From: Spirochaetota bacterium | GTDB taxonomy: Bacteria; Spirochaetota; UBA4802; UB4802 | Reading direction: 5' to 3' | Length of the DNA stretch: 54,607 nt | Assembly: GCA_029907515.1 (NCBI GenBank) | Contig: JARYLT010000011.1 | Location: 1 to 54,607, forward strand | Shown: one piece after another, positions 45,796 through 53,431 of the stretch | Layout: every line of letters starts with the position of its first letter | How positions within the stretch are numbered: the first letter of the stretch is position 1 | Program-made: the position numbers and the translations under genes | The notes under the pieces: generated by a model | Database searches by the model: none | The model's input: the letters and a program-made list of their open reading frames with translations, nothing else | Told to the model about the DNA's origin: nothing

Positions 45796-46308
45796 ATGAG
45801 AAGAGTAATTGTAAGTACAATAGTAGTATGTGCGGTAGCATTACTGGCTTTTGCATATCAGGATTTAAAGCCTGGACACAATCTTTTACCGGAGCTATCG
45901 AACACAAAAAAAGTGAAGTACAAAACTACATGGAAAATAACAGCTTACTGCCCGGGTAGATGCTGTAATACACGATTTACGGAAACCGGGATTGACGACT
46001 ATACCAACTGTACTGCCGTGGGTGGGTTGACATTAACAGGTCTTCTTGATGCAGGGATTCACGTGGTGGCTGTTGATCCGTCTTTAATACCTCTGGGTTC
46101 AATTATAAAGTATAATAATACATATTATATTGCTCTTGATACGGGCAGTGCCATAAAAGGTTTTACGCTTGATATATTAATGGCCAAACACAGACAAGCA
46201 CATGATTTTGGCGTTCAGTATTGTGATGATATAGAGGTTTTTATTCCTGAAAATCCTGGCAAGGTTATTAAAAAAATTAAGGCCAAAGCTGGGGTCAGAA
46301 AACCCTGA
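45793..46308 (+). CDS. 3D-domain secreted protein
   Basis: A signal/anchor helix is followed by a 3D (double-psi barrel) domain: ITAYCPGRCCN, TAVGGLTLTGL, AVDPSLIPLGSIIKYNN and ALDTGSAIKGFTLDI with the three conserved Asp. This domain occurs in MltA, YabE and Rpf-like cell-wall hydrolases; here it is almost the whole protein. It may act on peptidoglycan. The start is GTG 45793 or ATG 45796. The last codons and stop lie within the hairpin at 46289-46314, and the gene overlaps the convergent Na/Pi gene by 14 bases. An AGCTATCG word encodes part of PELSN. Confidence 0.85.
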   Translation: MMRRVIVSTIVVCAVALLAFAYQDLKPGHNLLPELSNTKKVKYKTTWKITAYCPGRCCNTRFTETGIDDYTNCTAVGGLTLTGLLDAGIHVVAVDPSLIPLGSIIKYNNTYYIALDTGSAIKGFTLDILMAKHRQAHDFGVQYCDDIEVFIPENPGKVIKKIKAKAGVRKP

Positions 46309-46314
46309 CCCCAG
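46289..46314. terminator. GGGGTCAG hairpin shared by two convergent gene ends
   Basis: CTGGGGTCAG (46289-46298) pairs exactly with CTGACCCCAG (46305-46314) around six bases. It contains the stop codons of both convergent genes (TGA at 46306-46308 on plus, TCA at 46295-46297 for minus). The half-site is the same word as the repeats at 120-767. Confidence 0.8.
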
Positions 46315-47986
46315 AGATGCTTTCAGCCACATTGAATGCGTGATCGCCAATTTTTTCAAATTTGGACAGCATATCTATAAAAATTAGCCCCGCGTTTACA
46401 TCGCACACCCCTTCATTTAAACGGTTTACGTGACCTTTGCGCAATTCACTGCGAAGTTCGTCAATCCTGTCTTCAAGGAATTTTGAATCAGCCATAATAT
46501 CTTTATTGCGGATGGTAAGGTTGTCATTGATTAATACTAAAAACTCGCGAACTTTTGAGGCAATTTCATCAATGCCATTGACTGCTTCTTCTGAGAATTC
46601 AATTCCCGACTCATATTTTCTGCGTATAAGTTTCAGCAATGATTCACAGTTATCGCCCATTCGCTCCAATTCATTGACAGTATGCAGTAACGAGGATACT
46701 TCTTCACTCTGCTCGTATGATATATTGTTCTGCAAGATATTTACCAGAAAATTGGATATTTCTTTTTCAAGATGGTCAGTAAGATTTTCAAGTTTCAATA
46801 TTTGCTCAACCTGTGTACCCAATTTTTCCTTTGGATGGTGGAAAACATCCATGACCATGTCAAACATCTCAAGGACAATACCACACATGCGTTTAATTTC
46901 AAGACGTGCCTGGTTTATATTAATTGTAGGTGTGGAAACTAAGGCAGTGGTGATATATTTCAAATGGAATTCATCCTTTTGGCCTTCAGGTTTTGGTGCT
47001 AATGTAATGGAAAGTTTGGCTAAAATATTGGCAAATGGCAAAAACACAATGGTATTAATAACATTAAAACAGGTATGAAATGCTGCCATGTGGTCCGCTA
47101 TTACCCTGGAACGTACCGCTAAAATGTCAGAATAAGGATTACCAGGTACTATCCAGTCAACAAAGGGTACAAAGAATTTATGAAATATCAGCATAATCCA
47201 CAGTACACCTAAGGCGTTAAATAAAAAGTGTGCTCGTGCAGCCTGCTTTGCTTCGGCTGATGCACCAATAGCGGCAATATTGGCAGTGATTGTTGTTCCA
47301 ATATTTTCACCTAATATAAATGCACATGCAGTGGGAAAGTCAATGAGGCCGTTTACTGCCAGTGTCATGGTCATGGCAACCGTGGCACTGGATGATTGTA
47401 CTATCATGGTTACTATCGTACCGATAGCGACCACAATTAATGTAGAAGGTATATCAACTGCACTGAAGCGCGTCATCATATTCAGTATTGCTTCGGAATT
47501 GCGCAGGTCTTTAACGGCATTGCTCATAATATCAAGGCCAAAGAAAAGCACCCCAAAGCCAAGTAACACCTCACCATAGTAACGCACTTTTTCGTTAGAT
47601 ACAAACCGTATAAAAAAGCCTATGCCAATGCAGGGCAGGGCAACAGCGGTAATTTTTACCTTAAATCCAATCAATGCTACAAGCCAGCCGGTGACGGTGG
47701 TACCAATATTGGCACCAAATATGATGCCAATGGATTGTTGCAGTGTTAATAGCCCGGCACTGACAAAACTTACCAGCATTACCGTGGTGGCGCTTGATGA
47801 CTGAATGATAGATGTGATAAATAAGCCAGTGAAGACTCCTTTAATTCTGTTATTGCTGACTTTCCATAATATACCTTTCAGCCTGTCACCTGCTGCCTGT
47901 TGCAGGGATTCACTCATAATCTTCATTCCAAATAAAAACAATCCTAAGCCGCCAAAGATTGTGATACCTATCGAAAAACCATCCAT
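46295..47986 (-). CDS. Na/Pi cotransporter family protein with PhoU domain
   Basis: An inner-membrane transporter with two Na/Pi-cotransporter repeats. Key motifs are LFLFGMKIMSESLQ, the paired QSSSATTVMLVSF and QSSSATVAMTMTL, and GANIGTTVTGW and GENIGTTITAN. It carries a cytoplasmic C-terminal PhoU-like helical domain (about 350-563). It should move phosphate with sodium and regulate phosphate balance. The 563 residues are normal for NptA/YjbB with PhoU. The C-terminal residues GVRVF are encoded within the palindrome at 46289-46314. GAGGG precedes the start. Confidence 0.92.
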   Translation of the reverse strand: MDGFSIGITIFGGLGLFLFGMKIMSESLQQAAGDRLKGILWKVSNNRIKGVFTGLFITSIIQSSSATTVMLVSFVSAGLLTLQQSIGIIFGANIGTTVTGWLVALIGFKVKITAVALPCIGIGFFIRFVSNEKVRYYGEVLLGFGVLFFGLDIMSNAVKDLRNSEAILNMMTRFSAVDIPSTLIVVAIGTIVTMIVQSSSATVAMTMTLAVNGLIDFPTACAFILGENIGTTITANIAAIGASAEAKQAARAHFLFNALGVLWIMLIFHKFFVPFVDWIVPGNPYSDILAVRSRVIADHMAAFHTCFNVINTIVFLPFANILAKLSITLAPKPEGQKDEFHLKYITTALVSTPTININQARLEIKRMCGIVLEMFDMVMDVFHHPKEKLGTQVEQILKLENLTDHLEKEISNFLVNILQNNISYEQSEEVSSLLHTVNELERMGDNCESLLKLIRRKYESGIEFSEEAVNGIDEIASKVREFLVLINDNLTIRNKDIMADSKFLEDRIDELRSELRKGHVNRLNEGVCDVNAGLIFIDMLSKFEKIGDHAFNVAESISGVRVF

Positions 47987-48042
47987 AGTGTATACCCTCT
48001 AGTTAATAATTTATATTCATATACAAATAGTAAAACGCTATT

Positions 48043-50997
48043 CTATTGTGGCATTGCAAGTTTATCCTGTTCTTTTATTTCATTTTCTTTAAGCCGCACA
48101 TCATACGCTGATTGATTAATGGGTAATGGAAAACTTTCGCCTTTTTCCTCGTCAAGTTGATTGGTTCGGGGATCAGTGTTCTGGTTTACTGGCTCTTCTT
48201 TTTTGCCGGTAAAGCGCTCCAAGCTTGATTGTATAGAGGGGTCATTGGGGTCAAGCAGTTTTGCTTTTTCATAATAGCGTTTTGCTTCTTCAAAGTTTTT
48301 GAGGGATTCATAACACAGACCAATGTTGAAAAATAACGATGCTGTTGCCATATTCAACTGATGGGCCTGCAGTAAATAATTCAGCGCTTCAGCATATTTG
48401 CCCTGTGATACCAGCAATATTCCTAATTGATACAGAACATCGGGATTATCGGGATTCATCCTCATTGCATTGTTAAGGTATTTAAATGCATTGTCCATAT
48501 TTTGAATGGTAGCGCTTATAATGCCAATGCGATAGTTTGCAGTAAAATTATTGGGATTTACAGCAAGCAATGCAGAATATAATGAAATGGCTTTATCCCA
48601 TTGTTTGTCCTTTTCATACATCAGTGCAATAGTTTCATACAGTTTTTCTTTGTATGCAATGACATTAATAATATATTGCCGTAGTTGAGGTGTATATTCA
48701 CCTGCACGCCGCAATTCCATGAGTGTTTGCATCTCACGTTCGTATTGTTCTTGCAGTCCGTAATATTCAGATTGCTTTAAAAGCTCAATAATCCGCTTTG
48801 CATAAAACATACGAAGTTGCAGTGTATTAGCCCAGAATGGGGTTTTATCGGCAAGCCCTGTAACAGCGTCATTGGTATTGATAACAGTATTAATAAAGCT
48901 GTTAGGGTATATTGTTGCATCTGGTTTAGCAAAATGTAACAGTGTGGTATGTTGTTTACCACTGGGAACTAAAAGTGGTTGTATAGATGTATAGAGTATG
49001 TAGGATAATGCATGCTCAGGATTAATGAAAAGGTTTGAAACTTCTGTTGTCTGAATGAGGTTTTCCAATTTTTGTATCTGGGCCTGACTAATAGTAAATC
49101 CATCGTGTTTATCTGTTGCGCCAATAATCATAAGATTACCGTATATGGCAACCATTGAATGCGTAAAATACTTGTGCAAGGTTTTGCCAAGGCTATTTAA
49201 TTGCTCTGGTGCTATATGGGTTATATCAATAATAGTAAAATAGTAATCATCAACATGCCCTTTGATGCTAGCAATGTATGTTTCAGAAAAGTGAAAGGCA
49301 TACATGTAATGGTCAAAAATGTTGGGGATATCAATAATGGTCCCTTTTTTATCTGATAATCCGCGGAGGATATCGCCATTGATGGTGGCATACTGCTGGA
49401 CACCAGTTATTGTTGGTTTTTGATAATCAACAATACGCTCTGGGATGTAATCAATAATAACAGGAGAGGGTAATATACGGTATAGGTTGTTGGTAAAGAA
49501 TTTATGATAGCCATCAATAATAATGGTGTGCCCTGAACCTGCAAAAAGGCTTGATAGCACCGTTGCCCGTTTCATATCGCGTGCAAAGTGATCGGTAACC
49601 ACACATGCTGGTATTCCCTGTATATATGCCGTTGCAGGTTGTGTAATATATGATGCATTAAAATTTGCCATTGCCACGGTGTCATATCCGCTGCAAAATT
49701 TAGTGACTAGCGTATTGGAAAATGGCAGCTTAAAATATATATGGGTAATGATAATGGCAGGAATAAATAATAAACTTACCATAAAATAGAGTAAAGAGGT
49801 TACTGATCGTTTTGTATTTTGCAAAAGGTATATGCCGGGAAAGATAATAGTGATAATTGCCATCAAGTATATAAGAACAAAAAACCACAGGTATGTTAAT
49901 TCTATCCATAAAAATGCAATTATTATGGGAATTGGTATAATAAAGAATGAAAAAAGCACTATGGTATACCGTGTTTGGTGATTATGTTTAAGGACAATCT
50001 GTTTAAGGGAAGTGCCAAACGTTAACCCTGCAAAAATACTGAATGGCAGAGCGGTCATACTACTGATATAGTAAGGTATATCATTGCTGTGGCTTACAAT
50101 AACAAAACCTAAGAAAAGGAATGGATAGAGCATTTCACCGTAAATAAAAACTGTATTGTTTGTTTTTATAAAATATGAGGCGATACTTCCTACGATAAAT
50201 CCTGCCGCAATGGCAATTACTGAATAAAAAATAATTTGCAGGTAAAGTCCATACTGTGCAACAATACTCAGCAGTATAAGTATAATAAATATACTTATGA
50301 ATGAGACATTGCAGTATGTAAACAGAATATCGTCACGTGAAGTAACAGGACTTTCTTCTGCAATACCGCGGGAAATGATTGCTGGCGGGCAAAAGGGGAG
50401 GGAAAGGAGTATAGTGAACACACAGGATAGTATGGGTAATACAACATAAAGAATAAGGTAGTGTTGATTATAAAATATGAAAAGCCCAAACGCTAAGGAT
50501 GCAATAAACGATAGCAGAGCAACACATATTGCTATAATAGCAGGATTTTTATCATCGATATAATCGCCAATGGTAGTCTTTAAGTAATACGGGGCTTTTA
50601 TACCTGTAAAAAAATATAGTAAAAATATCGCCCCATATAGCAGCCAGTAACAATGTTGAAGGATAGTTCCATATGCATTGAGGATATCATGGTACACAAA
50701 TGCAGCTATGACAGGAGCTATCGCCACACATACTACAATGAATTCCTGTATAATAAAAATAATCCTGTGGTTTTGTAATCGTTTTAAAATACTGTTGCCA
50801 GCAATAATACCAGCCAGTAACCCTGAAAATGCAAACGTTAAAGTGTATTTCCAGACAGGGGAATACAGTGTCAGTGAGCTTACGTACAGGATATTAAGCA
50901 GGGTAAATACTACCAGGGTGGCAATTGAGAAAAATACCGAAAGTAACACAAATCGCCGCTGGGTTATACTGGAATAGTTGAATTCTTTTATGTTCAT
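48043..50997 (-). CDS. giant membrane protein: MFS-like helices, degenerate SpeE-like domain, TPRs
   Basis: The first ~400 residues form about 12-14 membrane helices. A middle soluble part (about 440-700) follows the layout of spermidine-synthase-like proteins fused to MFS modules. The SAM-binding loop is not the usual G-G-G form: TIIIDGYHKFF stands in its place, so methyl or aminopropyl transfer is doubtful. The C-terminal third has TPR units (WDKAISLYSALLAVNPNNFTA, NAFKYLNNAMRMNPDNPDVL, YAEALNYLLQAHQLN, FEEAKRYYEKAKLLDPNDP) for protein contact. 984 residues; no recognised substrate. It is likely co-transcribed with the Na/Pi gene 56 bases downstream. Confidence 0.7.
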   Translation of the reverse strand: MNIKEFNYSSITQRRFVLLSVFFSIATLVVFTLLNILYVSSLTLYSPVWKYTLTFAFSGLLAGIIAGNSILKRLQNHRIIFIIQEFIVVCVAIAPVIAAFVYHDILNAYGTILQHCYWLLYGAIFLLYFFTGIKAPYYLKTTIGDYIDDKNPAIIAICVALLSFIASLAFGLFIFYNQHYLILYVVLPILSCVFTILLSLPFCPPAIISRGIAEESPVTSRDDILFTYCNVSFISIFIILILLSIVAQYGLYLQIIFYSVIAIAAGFIVGSIASYFIKTNNTVFIYGEMLYPFLFLGFVIVSHSNDIPYYISSMTALPFSIFAGLTFGTSLKQIVLKHNHQTRYTIVLFSFFIIPIPIIIAFLWIELTYLWFFVLIYLMAIITIIFPGIYLLQNTKRSVTSLLYFMVSLLFIPAIIITHIYFKLPFSNTLVTKFCSGYDTVAMANFNASYITQPATAYIQGIPACVVTDHFARDMKRATVLSSLFAGSGHTIIIDGYHKFFTNNLYRILPSPVIIDYIPERIVDYQKPTITGVQQYATINGDILRGLSDKKGTIIDIPNIFDHYMYAFHFSETYIASIKGHVDDYYFTIIDITHIAPEQLNSLGKTLHKYFTHSMVAIYGNLMIIGATDKHDGFTISQAQIQKLENLIQTTEVSNLFINPEHALSYILYTSIQPLLVPSGKQHTTLLHFAKPDATIYPNSFINTVINTNDAVTGLADKTPFWANTLQLRMFYAKRIIELLKQSEYYGLQEQYEREMQTLMELRRAGEYTPQLRQYIINVIAYKEKLYETIALMYEKDKQWDKAISLYSALLAVNPNNFTANYRIGIISATIQNMDNAFKYLNNAMRMNPDNPDVLYQLGILLVSQGKYAEALNYLLQAHQLNMATASLFFNIGLCYESLKNFEEAKRYYEKAKLLDPNDPSIQSSLERFTGKKEEPVNQNTDPRTNQLDEEKGESFPLPINQSAYDVRLKENEIKEQDKLAMPQ

Positions 50998-51326
50998 TTT
51001 TTGAATACGGTCTCCTGCATACTACTGAATTTATTGTTAGCCCATATAAGGTTATGGTATCTCAATTCTTGATTGATACTATAATCACTTGATGACTAAA
51101 ACCGCAGTCTTTTTAGCAAATTACTGATACAATTGGCACTGCTGAATGCATTTTTATGACGTAGTATACGCTATCGATAAAAATGACAAGAATTTTTCTT
51201 TAGTAAATAATTATTAAGATTTTTTCATGATTTTACCGTAAATTATATATAGAAGCTTTTGGACTTTTTTTGTTGCAGTATTTTATTAATTTTGATATAT
51301 ATGCAATAGAATTTAGTGGAGCGTAT
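50998..51326. other. 329-base divergent intergenic region
   Basis: AT-rich spacer between the giant membrane protein and the DUF4234 gene. It holds one GCTATCG word (51172-51178). No promoter or gene is clear. Confidence 0.45.
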
Positions 51327-51647
51327 ATGCACTCAAAAAATGCGTTTGAATATATACCTGAAGACAATCTTGTTGTATTATTTGTATTAATGGTATGTAC
51401 AGCAGGGTTATATTATTTCTGGTGGATTGCCCGTGTAAGCCGCATTTTCTATGACAATCCCGTTACCAACATACTGCTTACCATTCTCACAGCTGGCGTG
51501 TGGCTCATTTATCTAACTATTAAATATATGCAGAAATCTGAAATGCTCAATGGCAGGCAGATGCCCTGGTATATGGTATTATTTTTACCCATAGGCTTTT
51601 TGATTATTCAGCACAATATTAATGAGCGGTATTTCACCAGTCAATAA
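51327..51647 (+). CDS. DUF4234-family small membrane protein
   Basis: A 106-residue protein with two or three membrane helices: NLVVLFVLMVCTAGLYYFWWIARVSRIF, NILLTILTAGVWLIYLTIKYM and MPWYMVLFLPIGFLII, the pattern of DUF4234 (small multi-helix). The function is unknown. ATG 51327 has GGAG upstream; the longer frame to 51270 adds a non-conserved leader. It ends 17 bases before the zinc-ribbon protein gene, so they share a transcript. Confidence 0.75.
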   Translation: MHSKNAFEYIPEDNLVVLFVLMVCTAGLYYFWWIARVSRIFYDNPVTNILLTILTAGVWLIYLTIKYMQKSEMLNGRQMPWYMVLFLPIGFLIIQHNINERYFTSQ

Positions 51648-51664
51648 CTCATCAGGAGCCATTC

Positions 51665-53374
51665 ATGATTGTACGATGCAGCGAATGTAATGCAGCCTAT
51701 CAGGTTGATGATGAAAAGGTAGATAACAAGCGTTTTGCATTTACCTGCCCCAAATGCAAGGCTCATGTTATTATTGATAATCGTATAGATATAGCACCTG
51801 ACAGAAGTCTTGATGATATGATTATGGCTCACGCAGTAGAAGAAAAGCCAAAAAAGATGGCACAGGCTCCAGAAGAGTTTGATACTCTGCTGCAGGAAGA
51901 ACCATTTGAAAAAGAATATACCGCAGAAAAAATTTCAACAACTGATGAAGATTTTCTGGCAGATATTGAATCATTTGATGCAACGCAAGATAAAAAAGAC
52001 AAAATTAAGGATGAATTTGAGCCCATTGAAAGCGAAACAATAGATTTGTCTGATTTTTCTGCTGAAGAATTGAAAAGTGCTACTGAAGAAATAACCTTAC
52101 CTGAAGAACCCATTGAAAAAGATTTGTTGCTTGATGAAGAAATTAAGGCTGATGAGATTTTTTCAAAGGAAAAGGATGTTGATGAAAGTATCACTATAGA
52201 TTTAGATACCCTTGACATACCTCTTGATGAATCAACAGTAATTGAAGAAGCTGAAATGCCTGGTGAGTCGTCAGTCCTTGAAAAAGAAGAACTACTGGTG
52301 GAAGATATGGGGTTTGACGATATTTTAGTGGCAGATGAAGAAATTCCTCAAAAACCAAAAGCAAAAAAAGCGCCTGAAAAAGAACCAATAGATGACATCA
52401 CGCTGGATCTGGATTCACTTGATATACAACTGGAAGAGCATGCAGAGGTGTTGCCAGGTGAACAGATAATTGAAGAAGACGAAAAGCTAACACTTGAAGA
52501 TGCAGGAATAACTATTGATGAACTTATAGAAGAAGAAAAGAAACAATCACTTGAAGAGGAAGAAGACCTGAAGCTTTCTTTAGATGAAATTGAGCCCGGC
52601 CTTACGGTTGATGACCTGCATAAGGAGCTTACAGAATCAGAAATAGAAACCTTAATGTCAAAAGAAATTGAATTACCCGAAGTGGATCTGGATAAATTTG
52701 AACTGGAAGAAGGTGAGGTTAAAGAATTTGCACCTGAAGAGTTTGAATATGCTGAAAAGGAAAGTTATGATTCAATACCTGCAGGTTTTGTCAATTTAAC
52801 CATTGATTATGCATTGTCATATTCACGGCCTGGTGCAGTTGCACGGCTTTTAGGGTTATATTTAGTTACGTTGATCCCGCATATTATTGTCAGTTCCATC
52901 TATAGTCTTGTATCATCTATAGTTGGATTTTTTAACTGGTGTGTGGTGTTATTTACCGGCCAGTTCATTGATGATTTTGCAGACATGCAGCAGAACACAT
53001 TACGGTATTATATTGCAATTCTGGCATCTGCAGCTCAGATAACTGAAGACAGGCCTGTTTATGCAGGCAGACCAAAAGTTGAGCACAGCCTGCAGCTTGA
53101 TATAGTATATCCTTCCGAGCCATCACGCCTGCTAGCTTTTTTGAGGATTACGGGTATTGGAATACTTACAGCAGCACTTCCTCATTTGCTGTTGCTTGCT
53201 GTGCTGACTCTGGGAATGCTTATTCTGATTCCTGTTGGCCTTATCAGTATCATTGCAACAAAGCGCTGGCCATCCCTATTGTTTGATTTCATGTACCGGT
53301 ATCTGCGCTACTATTCCCGGGTTAATGCATATATTATGGGACTGGTTGACAAATACCCTTCATTTATTTTTTGA
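51665..53374 (+). CDS. zinc-ribbon protein with acidic linker and DUF4389 membrane domain
   Basis: The N-terminus is an MJ0042-type zinc ribbon: CSECNAAYQV and CPKCKAHV (CxxC pairs at about 4-7 and 30-33). Then come some 320 very acidic residues with repeated phrases such as SITIDLDTLDIPL and DITLDLDSLDIQL. The C-terminal 190 residues carry membrane helices with the DUF4389 pattern (SYSRPGAVARLLGLYL, LFTGQFIDDFADMQQNTLRYYIAI). MJ0042 ribbons often sit on membrane proteins of large-genome anaerobes; the role is unknown. AGGAG precedes ATG 51665. The gene forms a set with DUF4234 before it. Confidence 0.82.
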   Translation: MIVRCSECNAAYQVDDEKVDNKRFAFTCPKCKAHVIIDNRIDIAPDRSLDDMIMAHAVEEKPKKMAQAPEEFDTLLQEEPFEKEYTAEKISTTDEDFLADIESFDATQDKKDKIKDEFEPIESETIDLSDFSAEELKSATEEITLPEEPIEKDLLLDEEIKADEIFSKEKDVDESITIDLDTLDIPLDESTVIEEAEMPGESSVLEKEELLVEDMGFDDILVADEEIPQKPKAKKAPEKEPIDDITLDLDSLDIQLEEHAEVLPGEQIIEEDEKLTLEDAGITIDELIEEEKKQSLEEEEDLKLSLDEIEPGLTVDDLHKELTESEIETLMSKEIELPEVDLDKFELEEGEVKEFAPEEFEYAEKESYDSIPAGFVNLTIDYALSYSRPGAVARLLGLYLVTLIPHIIVSSIYSLVSSIVGFFNWCVVLFTGQFIDDFADMQQNTLRYYIAILASAAQITEDRPVYAGRPKVEHSLQLDIVYPSEPSRLLAFLRITGIGILTAALPHLLLLAVLTLGMLILIPVGLISIIATKRWPSLLFDFMYRYLRYYSRVNAYIMGLVDKYPSFIF

Positions 53375-53431
53375 TAGACATCCCGCATAGCATTCATTAC
53401 AGTGCCGCTATAAAAATATATATAGCACTCT

